Shown: positions 18,252 through 27,711, counted from the first letter of the stretch. The stretch: DNA of 64,000 nt from Parahalioglobus pacificus (GCF_014652275.1 NZ_BMYM01000002.1:620001-684000); one strand, 5' to 3'. Translations and numbers: made by a program. Notes: generated by a model not told the origin, from the sequence alone.

Positions 18252-19565
18252 TCAGGCGGCCTCGGGTTGTTCCTCGATGGTGCCCTGCATACGGTTGAAT
18301 TGCCGGCCCAGGTAAATACCCACGCCTGCCCAGAGTGCGGCGATGCCGGCACCGACTGCTGCCATGGCGCCCATTCCCAAACCTAAGGTGGTCAGGCCAG
18401 TAAAGGCCCAGCCACTTAGCATATCGCCGCCGCGGTACACCACGATATCGATCACCGGTTTCGCCTTGAAGCGCAGATCCCGATCTACAGCGGTGAACAG
18501 CATCTCCCGTGCTGGTCTGGAGATCGCGTAGTTGCCTGCGCGACGGGCAATCTGGATAGCCACCACTACCGCGACCATGGGTGCTGCGGCCAATACCAGC
18601 ATTCCCAGGCCAATGGCCACTGGCACAGAGGCCAGTGTGAAGGGCAGTCCCATGTACTTCGCCATACGGCCGGTGGCAAAAGCTGCGATAACGAGCGTAA
18701 GGATATTGACCACCAGGTCCATCATCGCCCAGATCTGGGATCGCTCGGCGCGACTGTAATCCGCCAGCAGGTTCTTCAGCTCGAAGTACACAAACGAGCT
18801 GATGACCGTGTACAGAAAGATGAAGAGTGCGATCCCCAATAAATAGGGACTCTTCAGGAAGTCGACGAAGCCCGACAGCGGGTTGCCGCCAATGTACTGG
18901 AGGTCCCCCGGCTTGGCACTGACGTCGCGATTGTGCATCTCAGCTTCTTTCAGGCGCTGAATCCACAGCACGATGGGAAGGGTGAGCACAATGAGTGCGC
19001 TGGCAATCAGCAGCAGCGGGTCGGTGCCTGCAAAGCCGGCAACCGCGGCAGCTATGGCAGGTCCACCAATGGCCCCGATACTGGCGCCTGCGCCTATAAA
19101 TCCGAACAGACGTTTAGCCTGGGGCTTGGAAAAGGTGTCTGACATAAAGCTCCAGAACACCGAGATGTGGAACAGGCTGAACACGCTGATCCACACATAG
19201 AACGACTTATCGATGAGGGTGCGATCCGCCACTATCTGCGTAGCGACGTAGAAGGCCACAAAGCTCGCCGCAAAGAAGCCATAGACTGTGGGCACCAGGC
19301 GTTCGATTCGGACCTTGGAAATCGCTGTGCCATACAGCGAGACGGCAATGGCACTAAAGAAGAAGTTGAAAGTCCACAGCCAGCTGACCTCCGCATCGGT
19401 CCAGTCGCTGGCCATGGCGTCTCGCAGGGGCCTGAGCAGGTAATAGGAGCCCATGAGTACCAGCACCAACGAGAACGACGCTAAGGTTGCGCGCACTTCC
19501 TCGGGGTGAATTTCACAGGCGCGTGCGAGGGTGCGCTGCACCCAGTTTGGCGATGATGTACTCAC
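18252..19565 (-). CDS. Polytopic MFS-type transporter resembling the nucleotide exchange (ATP/ADP translocase-like) branch
   Basis: 437 residues with about 12 hydrophobic segments. The MGSYYLLRPLRDAMASDW start and SYFELKNLL-like central region recall the MFS branch that NCBI names NTP/NDP exchange transporters; relatives occur in free-living bacteria and their cargo is mostly unproven. The next gene on the same strand (aldo/keto reductase) lies just upstream with a 3-bp gap, which suggests one transcript. Membrane transport is firm; substrate is not. Confidence 0.7.
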   Translation of the reverse strand: MSTSSPNWVQRTLARACEIHPEEVRATLASFSLVLVLMGSYYLLRPLRDAMASDWTDAEVSWLWTFNFFFSAIAVSLYGTAISKVRIERLVPTVYGFFAASFVAFYVATQIVADRTLIDKSFYVWISVFSLFHISVFWSFMSDTFSKPQAKRLFGFIGAGASIGAIGGPAIAAAVAGFAGTDPLLLIASALIVLTLPIVLWIQRLKEAEMHNRDVSAKPGDLQYIGGNPLSGFVDFLKSPYLLGIALFIFLYTVISSFVYFELKNLLADYSRAERSQIWAMMDLVVNILTLVIAAFATGRMAKYMGLPFTLASVPVAIGLGMLVLAAAPMVAVVVAIQIARRAGNYAISRPAREMLFTAVDRDLRFKAKPVIDIVVYRGGDMLSGWAFTGLTTLGLGMGAMAAVGAGIAALWAGVGIYLGRQFNRMQGTIEEQPEAA

Positions 19566-19568
19566 GAT

Positions 19569-20486
19569 TTACAGGCTGGCGAAAACGCGCAGCATCTCCT
19601 CTCGCTGGTCGCTGTCGGGAACACGGCCCAGATTGGCCTTCATGTTGTCATCCATGTGATGCACTTTGGAGGTGGCGGGGATGATGCTGGTCACGCCTGG
19701 GTGCGCCAGAATGAACTTGAGGAAGAACTGTCCCCAGCTGTCCACGTCGATGTCCGCAGCGACATCGGGCAGGTCCTTGCCGCGGGTCTTGGCGAACAGT
19801 GAGCCCCGCTGGTAGGGGCGGTTGATCATGGTCGCAATGCCCTGTTCCTGGGCCACCGGGAACAGAGACTCTTCCGCGGCACGGTCCATGATGTTATAGC
19901 TGAACTGCACGAAGTCGATGGGTTCTGTCTTCATCACCTTGATGAACTCATCGTGGCTGCGGCCGTGGGATGTGGTGATGCCGATGTAGCGCACCTTGCC
20001 CTGCTCCTTCCAATCCTTGAGCGTGGCCATGTGGGTTTCCCAATCTTGCAGGTTGTGCACGGCAATCAGATCAAAGGTATCTACTGCCATACGGCGTGCG
20101 GATTCTTCCATTTGAGCAATGCCCGCGTCCTTGCCGGTGGTCCACACTTTGGTGGCAGCGAATACGGGTGGCTGTTGTTCCATGCCGCGAATGACATCGC
20201 CCACACGGCTTTCGGCATTGCCATACATAGGCGAGGAGTCGATCACTTTGCCACCATTGGCGAAGAAGGACTGCATAACCTGTTTTAGCAGCGCGATGGA
20301 ATCGGCATCGTCGGGGGTATCGAAGGTGCGAGAAGTGCCCATGCCCACAACGGGTATGGCCTCGCCAGAGCTGGGTATCGCCCGGGTAATCATTGGGGCG
20401 CTTTCCTGTGCTTGTACGTTCAGCCCCAGGGAAGCGGCGGCAGCAGCGCTGGCGCCGTATTGCAACAGCTGTCGGCGATTAATCAT
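19569..20486 (-). CDS. Aldo/keto reductase with Tat-type leader
   Basis: 305 residues from the ATG at 20486, chosen for its GGAGACC ribosome-binding site and because it starts a leader MINRRQLLQYG followed by an Ala-rich hydrophobic run ending at VQAQES. The twin Arg pair suggests Tat export in a folded state, perhaps with its nicotinamide cofactor bound. The AKR catalytic Tyr is expected in SSPMYGN and His in AVHNLQ. Relatives reduce aldehydes and ketones, but the physiological substrate of an exported AKR is unclear. It is coupled to the transporter gene 18252-19565. Confidence 0.82.
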   Translation of the reverse strand: MINRRQLLQYGASAAAAASLGLNVQAQESAPMITRAIPSSGEAIPVVGMGTSRTFDTPDDADSIALLKQVMQSFFANGGKVIDSSPMYGNAESRVGDVIRGMEQQPPVFAATKVWTTGKDAGIAQMEESARRMAVDTFDLIAVHNLQDWETHMATLKDWKEQGKVRYIGITTSHGRSHDEFIKVMKTEPIDFVQFSYNIMDRAAEESLFPVAQEQGIATMINRPYQRGSLFAKTRGKDLPDVAADIDVDSWGQFFLKFILAHPGVTSIIPATSKVHHMDDNMKANLGRVPDSDQREEMLRVFASL

Positions 20487-20628
20487 AGGTGGTCTCCATG
20501 AACAGGGCGCCAGTGTTTCAACCGTCGCTTGCAGGGTCAAGCCCGCAAAATGGGGCGATTGGAAAGCTTACGCGTGTAGGACCGCTTCGGTGTCGATGAA
20601 GCGATACCCGGGCATGCACAACGCGGGG

Positions 20629-21306
20629 TTACAGGGGGACTGTGTAACTCAGGAATACGGATGGCCCTTCAATGTCGATATCGCCGATGCCGTCATCGAA
20701 TTCCAGGGAGGTGCTGATGTAGCGAATACCCAGGCCTACCGATTGCTCGCCTTTGATCTCGAGGTCGATACCGGCTCGGGCGTAGTAGCCAAAACCGAAG
20801 TCGGAGCTGTCGGAAAACTCGGGGGTGTCATCTGCACCCTGAATGTCCTCGTCCTCTACCGACACTTTCCCGTAGGTGACCATGGGGCCAGCGGCGGCAT
20901 AGGCGGTGACGGACTCGCCCAGGCGCCCGCGTACGTAGCCACCCAGGTGTAACTCGCCGAAGAAAAACGCATTGTCCACGTCGATCGCGATGACAGCGCC
21001 ATTGCTGCCGCCGATGCTTCCGGCAACGCGCGTACCGCTGCTTTTCCACGCCACGCTGCCGCCGGGATTGATGCCCCAGGCCAGGCGCTCGCCGCCATAG
21101 CGATACTCGCCTTCAATGCCGCCGATGGGCAGTGTCGGGAATTCAATATCCAGTGGCTCACCTGCACCGTCGATGGCGTCGCCCTTTTGGTCGTCCAGCT
21201 TCAGACCGCCGAGATTGGCGCTGATCAGCCGGTCATAATCGGCAGCCGCGCCTGCACTGAACGCGGCGGTGGCAAGCAGGGTGATGAATCGTTTTTGCAG
21301 GCTCAT
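20629..21306 (-). CDS. Predicted outer membrane beta-barrel protein
   Basis: 225 residues with a signal peptide (about 1-22, ending GAAA/DYDR). The mature part alternates short polar and hydrophobic strands and ends in SVFLSYTVPL, consistent with a small 8-stranded OmpA/OmpW-like barrel. I do not recognise a specific family. It is followed by pbpG on the opposite side of a short gap, all on the minus strand. Confidence 0.65.
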   Translation of the reverse strand: MSLQKRFITLLATAAFSAGAAADYDRLISANLGGLKLDDQKGDAIDGAGEPLDIEFPTLPIGGIEGEYRYGGERLAWGINPGGSVAWKSSGTRVAGSIGGSNGAVIAIDVDNAFFFGELHLGGYVRGRLGESVTAYAAAGPMVTYGKVSVEDEDIQGADDTPEFSDSSDFGFGYYARAGIDLEIKGEQSVGLGIRYISTSLEFDDGIGDIDIEGPSVFLSYTVPL

Positions 21307-21336
21307 GACGGTCTCTGGTGATTAATTCGTGACGGA

Positions 21337-22176
21337 CTAGCTGTTGGCCAGCATCCACTTGCGCAATCGGTTGGAATCGCCGAAAGGCGTGAGTTTGCCA
21401 AAGGAGTTAAGCAGCACAATGGAGACTTCCTCCCCTTCGATATTCGCCTGCATCACCAGGCAGCGACCGGCCTCGTTGATATAGCCGGTTTTCGACAGGC
21501 CGATATCCCAGCTGGCGTTTTTCAGCAGCCGGTTGGTATTGCCGTAAGCCAGAGGGCCGCGTGAGCTGTAAGGGCGGACTTCCTGGCGGCGCGTAGTGGT
21601 TGCCTGGCGGATCAGGGGATAACCGCCGGCGGCGGACACCATCAGGGCGAGGTCGGCAGCGGTGGAAACGTTGTCCACTTTCAGGCCGGCCGGATCGGCA
21701 AACCAGGTGTCAGTCATACCGATGGTGCGCGCCTTTTGGTTCATGGCCACGATGAACGCATCCATACCACCGGGGAAGGTACGTCCCAGAGCGGTGGCGG
21801 CACGATTTTCCGAGGACATCAGGGCCAGCAGAATGAGCTCGCGGCGGCTGAGTTTGGCGCCGTACTCCAGGCGTGAACCCGTGAGCTTGATCATGTCGCG
21901 GTCGGCTTTGGTGATGGTGATCTTCTCATCCAGATCCAGCTGGGCATCCAGGATGACCATGGCTGTCATGAGCTTAGTAATAGAGGCAATAGGCCGCACG
22001 CTGTAGGGGTCTTTGCCGTAAATCACGTCGCCGTCCGCATCCAGCACCATGGCACTCGCAGAGCGAAGGCCGGGGTTGCCGGCCAGGTTGCTGAATTTGG
22101 AAACTGCGAAGCCCGCTTGGGCGAACAGCAGGGCGGTGACAAAGGCGCCCAGCCTGAGGATGTGTTGCGATCGCAT
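21337..22176 (-). CDS. pbpG: D-alanyl-D-alanine endopeptidase, PBP7 type
   Basis: 279 residues from the ATG at 22176, which starts a signal peptide (about 1-24, LLFAQAGFA). The penicillin-binding serine triad motifs are all present: SITK (SxxK), SSEN (SxN) and SKTG (KTG). It trims peptidoglycan cross-links in the periplasm. The upstream in-frame ATG at 22245 would add 23 residues without leader character. It is downstream of gpsA on the same strand. Confidence 0.87.
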   Translation of the reverse strand: MRSQHILRLGAFVTALLFAQAGFAVSKFSNLAGNPGLRSASAMVLDADGDVIYGKDPYSVRPIASITKLMTAMVILDAQLDLDEKITITKADRDMIKLTGSRLEYGAKLSRRELILLALMSSENRAATALGRTFPGGMDAFIVAMNQKARTIGMTDTWFADPAGLKVDNVSTAADLALMVSAAGGYPLIRQATTTRRQEVRPYSSRGPLAYGNTNRLLKNASWDIGLSKTGYINEAGRCLVMQANIEGEEVSIVLLNSFGKLTPFGDSNRLRKWMLANS

Positions 22177-22292
22177 GATGATGTTAGCCCCGAAGCCCAA
22201 ATACCTCGCGCCGGGCCCCTTCCCGGCGCTGGGGGTATTGTGCAATAGCTCGCGAATGGGGGCCAGTCGATTCGGCAGCCCCTGTGCGTGGA

Positions 22293-23297
22293 TCAGCCGG
22301 GTTCTGACTCGGCGCCGGCGGTGACACGCAGTAAGCCCCGGTAGGCACCCCGGGCATTAGTCTGGCCGCTGACCACGCGGTAGACATCGCTGGCAATGGG
22401 CATCTCTACGCCGTACTCTTCGGCCAGCGCCATGACTGCAGGTGCGCTTTTTGCCCCTTCGGCCACCATCACCATATCGTCAATGATTTCCTGCATCGCC
22501 CGGCCCTTGCCCAGCTCAATACCCACGTGGCGGTTGCGGCTCTGGGGGCTGGTGCAGGTGGCGATCATGTCGCCCATGCCGGCTAATCCTGCGAAAGTTT
22601 CGGGCTTGCCGCCCATCGCCACACCGAGTCGCGTGACTTCAGCCAGGCCACGGGTGATGAGCGCTGCCCGGGTATTGTCGCCAGCGCCTTGGCCGTCGCC
22701 CATGCCGACGGCAATGGCAATGATGTTTTTCAACACGCCACCAAGTTCGCAGCCGATCACGTCGGTATTGGTGTAAACCCGGAACAAGCCGCTTTTAAAC
22801 ACGTTCTGCAATTCTTTGACGATGATTTCATCTTCCATGGCGATCACGGACGCGGCCGCCTGACCCGCCATTATCTCCCGCGCGAGGTTGGGCCCCGTGA
22901 GCACGCCCACCGGGTGTCCCGGTAGCACCTCGTTGATGATCTCGGTCATGCGCATGCGGGTATCCAGCTCCAGCCCCTTGGTGAGGCTGATCACCGGCAC
23001 CCAGGCCCGAATGTGCTGCTTTACCTCCAACAGCACCTCGCGAAAACTCTGCGAGGGGATGCCCATCACCACGACATCCGCGTCGGCCACAGTCTCCTCG
23101 ATGCTGGTGCTGGCAACTAGCGATTCCGGAAGCATGGCATCAGGCAGGTAGGTGGTGTTGCTATGGTTGGTGTTGATCTCCGCTACGGTATCGGCGTTCC
23201 TGGCCCACAGTGTTACTGGTACGTTTCTGCACATCAGTGCAGCCACTGTCGTACCCCATGAACCGCCGCCCAATAGTCCCGCTTTTAACTGTTTCAT
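22293..23297 (-). CDS. gpsA: Glycerol-3-phosphate dehydrogenase [NAD(P)+]
   Basis: 334 residues, normal GpsA length. It reduces dihydroxyacetone phosphate to sn-glycerol-3-phosphate, the backbone of phospholipids. The N-terminal GGGSWGTTVAALM Rossmann loop and the KNIIAIAVGMGDG and NTRAALITRGLAE segments with catalytic Lys are present. It lies 15 bp after plsB and is the last gene of the glycerolipid operon, so the enzyme making the acyl acceptor is produced with both acyltransferases. Confidence 0.94.
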   Translation of the reverse strand: MKQLKAGLLGGGSWGTTVAALMCRNVPVTLWARNADTVAEINTNHSNTTYLPDAMLPESLVASTSIEETVADADVVVMGIPSQSFREVLLEVKQHIRAWVPVISLTKGLELDTRMRMTEIINEVLPGHPVGVLTGPNLAREIMAGQAAASVIAMEDEIIVKELQNVFKSGLFRVYTNTDVIGCELGGVLKNIIAIAVGMGDGQGAGDNTRAALITRGLAEVTRLGVAMGGKPETFAGLAGMGDMIATCTSPQSRNRHVGIELGKGRAMQEIIDDMVMVAEGAKSAPAVMALAEEYGVEMPIASDVYRVVSGQTNARGAYRGLLRVTAGAESEPG

Positions 23298-23312
23298 GAC
23301 TCTCCGTTCTTG

Positions 23313-25673
23313 TTAGCGGAAGGCGCCGCGACTGGCGACACCGATGGCGCGAATGACTTCGATGCGCCGCAATACATCGCGTATCTCCAGAGCCACTGCG
23401 GTTCGCTGTTCCTTGAGGGTATCTGCGCCACCCTCGGTCAACTGGCGATGCTGCAGCATCTGGAATCCGTTCTTGTAAAGCAGCTTGCCGATAGAGCTCT
23501 CGCTGCTGATACGTCGTTGCAGGAATGCCTGTCTGCCGAGTTTCAGCGCCTCGTCGATGCACTCCTGTTGCTCCAACGACTCCCAAGACTCTTTGCGGGC
23601 CAGTAAATCGGCCACCACCACGTAGGCTTCGGCATAGGTCAGCAGAGCGACGTGGGAAACCAGCGGTACCATGGAAGCCAGCAATGCCTGGAAGCCGATG
23701 GTGCCCTGCGTTAGTAAGTCTTCCCAGTCGGTGCCGTAACGATCCAGTTCATCGCGAATTTCCTGGTGGAAAGTCTCTGTAGGTGAGTAGAAGAACTCAA
23801 ACTTGAACAGGTCTCGCAGGTGTTCGACCTCGGCCCAGAATGCCTCCACTGCGGCTGGCCCTTCCTGCTCGCTGGCCTTGAGTGCCGCCAGCTCAATAAT
23901 CGCCTTGTTCACAAAGAAGTGAATAATGGTGTTGCGGTAGTAGCTCGCCATGGGGTGTTGTTCCATGGCGATGCCGTAGACAGTCTCGGGCCCCTCGTTA
24001 TAGCGCGTAATCACGCCCTCGTCGATCATGATGCCCAGCAGGCCGTCCATTTGCTCGGCATAGGCTCTGTCGAAATCCTTGGAGATGCGCACGTTTCTCG
24101 ATTCCGCCCAGGCCAGCAGCGCGTCAAGGTCTTCAACCACTTCCTCCTCGGTGAGTGCGCGCGGTGCGGCGCCCAGCAAGACCATGGTCAGCAGCGACGG
24201 GAAGGTAATCGGTGTAACACGGTTGGCCTCCACCGCGACCTCGAAGGCAATTTTCGACAGGGCCAGGCTGTCGTCGGGTTCAGGCGCCCGATCGAGTACA
24301 ACGGGTTCACCCACGTCCATGTAGACCTTGCCCATGGGGCGGGCAAGACTGCGCACGTAGCCCACGAACCACCGCAGTGACTCTGGCCCCTTGCCGCGCC
24401 CGGTCTGTTCGGTGGCGTACTCTTCCACGTCCCGGATCAGGTCATAGTTGATGGAAATGGGAACAATATGAATCTGGCGCGCGTCGGTCGCGTGACAGGC
24501 CTCCAGCACATATTTCAACAAGCCGTACTTGGGCGGCATCAGCTTACCCATGCGTGAACGCGTTCCTTCAAAGGACCAGTTCATGGGGAAGCGCTTCTCC
24601 ATCAGGTAACCTATGTAATGGCGCAGGGTAATCTTGTAGAGCTCATTGTCCTGGAAGCTGCGCTTGATGAAGATGCCGCCGGAGCGATGCACCAGAAAGC
24701 CCAGCCCGGGGAAGTTCAGGTTGGCGCCACCAAACATATGCGGCATGGGGAAGTCGTTGTCGTAGAGCACCTTGGGCACGACCATCCCGTCCAGGTAGGT
24801 TTTGTGTGTCCAGAGCAGCATTGAGGGGTGGTCGCGCACAACCTTGCGCAGGTTCTCTACAGATTGCTGATCGTAGACCAGCTCGCTCTCGTAGCCCAAT
24901 CCCAGACAGAAGTTGTTGAACTTGGCCCACACGTCCAGCCAGAAGGTGCTGGGAATGGAGATCAGCTCCTTCATGTACTCGGAGGCAGTTTTCAGCAGCT
25001 CGGTTTTGCTCTTGCCTTCCTCCGCTGATAGTGCATCCAGTGCCTCATTGTAGGCGCGGTTGGCCTTGAGGCTTTCGGCCACGTAGCGGGGCACTTTATA
25101 GCGGCCGCCTTGCAGCCTTCGCTCGGCGATATCCAGGACAATCGCCGCCTGACGCGCAACAAACTTGGCAAAGGATTCTCGGGCTTCGTCGGTGCTGATG
25201 CCGTACTTGTGTTCGTAACGCCCGCTCAAGTTACCCAGCGTATCCGGCGCACCCACCAGCAATTGCATGCGGCTGGGGAAGCGGTTAATGATCTTCTGGC
25301 CTTTCTTGGGGCCTGGGCGTCGCGGGTCGCCGAGCAGAAAGTCCCGAATACGGGGCCCCGAGTTGATTGAAGATTCACTGGGCAGCCAGGCGATTCGCAG
25401 GGGTGCGATAACCGCGTCGTCAGGGAGGTCCATGCCCAGTCGGTCCAGCAGAGCGCTGCTGTCGATGCCCTTGCGGTCGTCGCCAAGGTCTATGGCCAGC
25501 ATGTGCTGCTGAACGGCACTGTGCTCGCCCCGATGGTGCGCTACCCACTGTGTCAGTAGCTCCTCTTCGAAGCTATTACTGGCATCGAGAAGGAACAACA
25601 CATTCTCATTGGGGCTGTCGGGCCAGGGGTCGACCTGAAATTTGGGTCGCAGATTCGTATTTTGCACCTGCAT
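23313..25673 (-). CDS. plsB: Glycerol-3-phosphate 1-O-acyltransferase
   Basis: 786 residues, close to the ~800 of PlsB. It transfers an acyl group to glycerol-3-phosphate at the membrane to give lysophosphatidate. The HX4D acyltransferase motif is HKTYLD near residue 288, followed by the GIFIKRSF and FEGTRSR blocks. The C-terminal third is helical and less conserved. Its ATG overlaps the stop of the HAD-PlsC gene by one base. Size and arrangement resemble mycobacterial PlsB2 next to a HAD-PlsC protein. Confidence 0.93.
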   Translation of the reverse strand: MQVQNTNLRPKFQVDPWPDSPNENVLFLLDASNSFEEELLTQWVAHHRGEHSAVQQHMLAIDLGDDRKGIDSSALLDRLGMDLPDDAVIAPLRIAWLPSESSINSGPRIRDFLLGDPRRPGPKKGQKIINRFPSRMQLLVGAPDTLGNLSGRYEHKYGISTDEARESFAKFVARQAAIVLDIAERRLQGGRYKVPRYVAESLKANRAYNEALDALSAEEGKSKTELLKTASEYMKELISIPSTFWLDVWAKFNNFCLGLGYESELVYDQQSVENLRKVVRDHPSMLLWTHKTYLDGMVVPKVLYDNDFPMPHMFGGANLNFPGLGFLVHRSGGIFIKRSFQDNELYKITLRHYIGYLMEKRFPMNWSFEGTRSRMGKLMPPKYGLLKYVLEACHATDARQIHIVPISINYDLIRDVEEYATEQTGRGKGPESLRWFVGYVRSLARPMGKVYMDVGEPVVLDRAPEPDDSLALSKIAFEVAVEANRVTPITFPSLLTMVLLGAAPRALTEEEVVEDLDALLAWAESRNVRISKDFDRAYAEQMDGLLGIMIDEGVITRYNEGPETVYGIAMEQHPMASYYRNTIIHFFVNKAIIELAALKASEQEGPAAVEAFWAEVEHLRDLFKFEFFYSPTETFHQEIRDELDRYGTDWEDLLTQGTIGFQALLASMVPLVSHVALLTYAEAYVVVADLLARKESWESLEQQECIDEALKLGRQAFLQRRISSESSIGKLLYKNGFQMLQHRQLTEGGADTLKEQRTAVALEIRDVLRRIEVIRAIGVASRGAFR

Positions 25674-27382
25674 TAACTACCGCTGCGCAACTTGGGTTTA
25701 ACTTTGGCGGCCGATTTGGCTGGCGTTCTGCGGGCTTTCGTCGCGGCAGACTTTTTAGGCGACGCTTTCTTGGCGGCAGGCTTTTTCACCGCTGCCTTTT
25801 TCGCCGGTGACTTCGCCTTGGCCGGCTTTGTCGATTTGGTCTTCGCTGTGGTCTTGGTCTTGGTCTTGGTCTTGGTCTTGGTCTTCGCTTTGGCTTTTGT
25901 CTTGGTCTTTGCCGCTGCCTGTGGTTTGCGCCCGCTGCTGCGGGGCTCTGGCTCCAGCGGTTGGCCCAGCGCCTCCAGGAAGAGGTTGCGTACTTCGCGT
26001 ACGTGGTCGTCTATGGTGTCTGTCTGCCACTGACTGGTGTCCACCGGCTCCAGTACTTCGACATCTACAGTGGCGGGCCTGAACACAAAGTCGCCCTTGG
26101 GCGCCACGTCGCCCGCATTGCGAATAACCACGGGGATCATGGGAACGCCAGCCTGCATCGCTAAGTGGAACGCGCCTTTTTTGAAGCGCGACAGCCGTGG
26201 CGAAATCGAGCGCGTGCCCTCTGGCGCAAGGGCAACCGACTTGCCTTCCTTGTGCATGGCTTCCACCAGCGGTGCCATGGCCTGTATTGCGCTTGCACTG
26301 TTGGCGCGATCAATCATCACCACGCCTCCCAGCTCAAGCACCTTGCCGATGACCGGCATCTTGCGGATCTCCTGCTTGCCTACCCCGGCCATGTCCCGGC
26401 GCACCAGCTGCGCCATGATGACGACATCGGCCTTGCTCTGGTGGTTGAAAACAAAGACGGCGGGGCGGTGCGACCACAGATGCTCTTCACCCTTCACGTT
26501 GAGGTTTAAGCCAATCAGTGCGCTGGCGGTATCGGCGAACAGCGACAGTGAGAAGTTCAGGGAGTCCCGGCGAGAGCCCGTGAGGGCGTAAATCGGTAGA
26601 CCTGCGGCAAAGGTGGGCACCAAACTGACGGTGGCAGCGATGGAGCGCACAAACTGCCCGACAGTGGGTCGCCCACGGCTGCCAAAGTTGGCGACCGGCC
26701 AACCGCGATCCCGGGCCAGAGCACGCAGCTTGCTGCTGGGGTTCAGCGCCCGTGGCAGGCCAACCCGTTCCAGCAGTAATTGGTCATCAGTGCTGTCGGA
26801 ATAAAAGAAGCTCTCGTCCAGATTGGCTTTGTACTTCTTGGCCAGGGCTTTTGCGGCATCGACCTTACCCTGCCCGAAGCAGGTGGGCCGGTTAACCTGG
26901 CCGGTAAACTGCCCGTCGGCCACTTCCAGTGTTGTGCACAGCACATGGGGAATGTTGAGATCTTTCGCAGCGGGCTCCACCTGATAGGGCGTCGCCGAGG
27001 AAATAATGGCAACCGTATGGCCTTTGGCCAGATGGGCATCAACCAGCGCTCGCGACTCGGGATAGACGAGGCGGGCTATTTGGCGTTGATACAACTCCTC
27101 GCCTATTTCTTCGTAGGTTTGCTCCTCGATACCGCGCATGAATTGCGCATTGATCGCCATCATGCCGGAGAAGCCCATATTGCCCAGCCCGAAGTTGGTC
27201 ATGGCTGACATCAGCTCCACGAACTCTCGCGGCGACAGATCGCCACGGCGCAGCTGCTCGCGGATAAACACTGTGGCAGAGAAACCCGCGATCAGGGTGC
27301 CATCAAAGTCGAAGATGGCCGCAATGCCCGGTCCGTCTGGTGAATCCGCAATGCTCTGTAGCAGGTCGTCCACGCTTGCCAT
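25673..27382 (-). CDS. plsC: HAD-IB hydrolase / 1-acyl-glycerol-3-phosphate acyltransferase fusion with basic tail
   Basis: 569 residues from the ATG at 27382. The frame is open 125 codons further upstream, but that stretch lacks coding character and contains a terminator. Residues about 18-210 are a HAD-IB (SerB-like) phosphatase with the DFDGTL nucleophile motif. About 245-480 is PlsC with HQSKAD (HX4D) and PEGTRS. The last ~85 residues are a Lys/Thr/Ala/Pro-rich histone-H1-like tail built on a hexanucleotide repeat. PlsC makes phosphatidate from lysophosphatidate; the HAD partner may dephosphorylate a lipid phosphate. Fusions of this kind are known in mycobacteria. Confidence 0.88.
   Translation of the reverse strand: MASVDDLLQSIADSPDGPGIAAIFDFDGTLIAGFSATVFIREQLRRGDLSPREFVELMSAMTNFGLGNMGFSGMMAINAQFMRGIEEQTYEEIGEELYQRQIARLVYPESRALVDAHLAKGHTVAIISSATPYQVEPAAKDLNIPHVLCTTLEVADGQFTGQVNRPTCFGQGKVDAAKALAKKYKANLDESFFYSDSTDDQLLLERVGLPRALNPSSKLRALARDRGWPVANFGSRGRPTVGQFVRSIAATVSLVPTFAAGLPIYALTGSRRDSLNFSLSLFADTASALIGLNLNVKGEEHLWSHRPAVFVFNHQSKADVVIMAQLVRRDMAGVGKQEIRKMPVIGKVLELGGVVMIDRANSASAIQAMAPLVEAMHKEGKSVALAPEGTRSISPRLSRFKKGAFHLAMQAGVPMIPVVIRNAGDVAPKGDFVFRPATVDVEVLEPVDTSQWQTDTIDDHVREVRNLFLEALGQPLEPEPRSSGRKPQAAAKTKTKAKAKTKTKTKTKTKTTAKTKSTKPAKAKSPAKKAAVKKPAAKKASPKKSAATKARRTPAKSAAKVKPKLRSGS
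25850..25885. repeat. Hexanucleotide tandem repeat (6 perfect copies)
   Basis: Six uninterrupted copies of GGTCTT on the plus strand encode alternating Lys-Thr in the C-terminal tail of the HAD-PlsC protein. Degenerate copies flank it on both sides. The unit length keeps the reading frame whatever the copy number, so slippage would change tail length rather than destroy the gene. Confidence 0.9.
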
Positions 27383-27506
27383 GTCTTTTCTCGGTCCCCA
27401 AAGCTGTTCTGGTACGGCGCAATACGCCAGCAAAGAGAGAGAGAATAGCGCAATACTCGCGCATGTGTGTTGGCAAAATGTGTGAAAGCCAGCACAGGAT
27501 TTGCAG

Positions 27507-27711
27507 GCCAAAAAAAAAGCGCCGTGGCGGTGCCACAGCGCAGCAGGGGTAGATGCTTGTTGTTGTATTCCGGGTGCAGGAATTAACCGATGGGATTTCG
27601 GTCCACGCCCCCTGGCCGGTAACCATTGTTCAGGCGCTAGATGCCTGCCCCTCAATCGTGAACAACGCGCCGCAGGCTCCATCCCCATGAGAGACCAGCG
27701 GGCGCGCCACA
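27507..27711 (-). ncRNA. Candidate ~200-nt RNA or attenuated leader upstream of plsC
   Basis: A sigma70-like promoter (TTGTTT at 27739-27744, 16-bp spacer, TATACT at 27717-27722, minus strand) predicts a start near 27710. The strong terminator at 27510-27541 ends the transcript about 200 nt later. Within it, CAGGC/GCCTG and flanking TTGTT/AACAA arms, plus ACCGA/TCGGT, can pair. No credible short ORF with a ribosome-binding site is visible. It could be a free small RNA or an attenuated leader of the lipid operon. I do not recognise it as 6S, SRP, tmRNA or RNase P RNA. This 27383-27875 gap holds nothing else beyond the inverted repeat at 27778. Confidence 0.4.
27510..27541 (-). terminator. Strong Rho-independent terminator upstream of the plsC operon
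   Basis: On the minus strand GCGC-T-GTGGC, a 3-base loop and GCCAC-G-GCGC form a 10-bp stem with one wobble, followed by nine Ts. It points toward plsC but lies 128 bp before the plsC start, so it would end a short upstream transcript. Confidence 0.85.

Noticed and set aside
25807-26082. Plus-strand Trp/Ser-rich reading frame over the repeat region
   Set aside because: It is a mirror of the Lys/Thr repeat in the real minus-strand gene.
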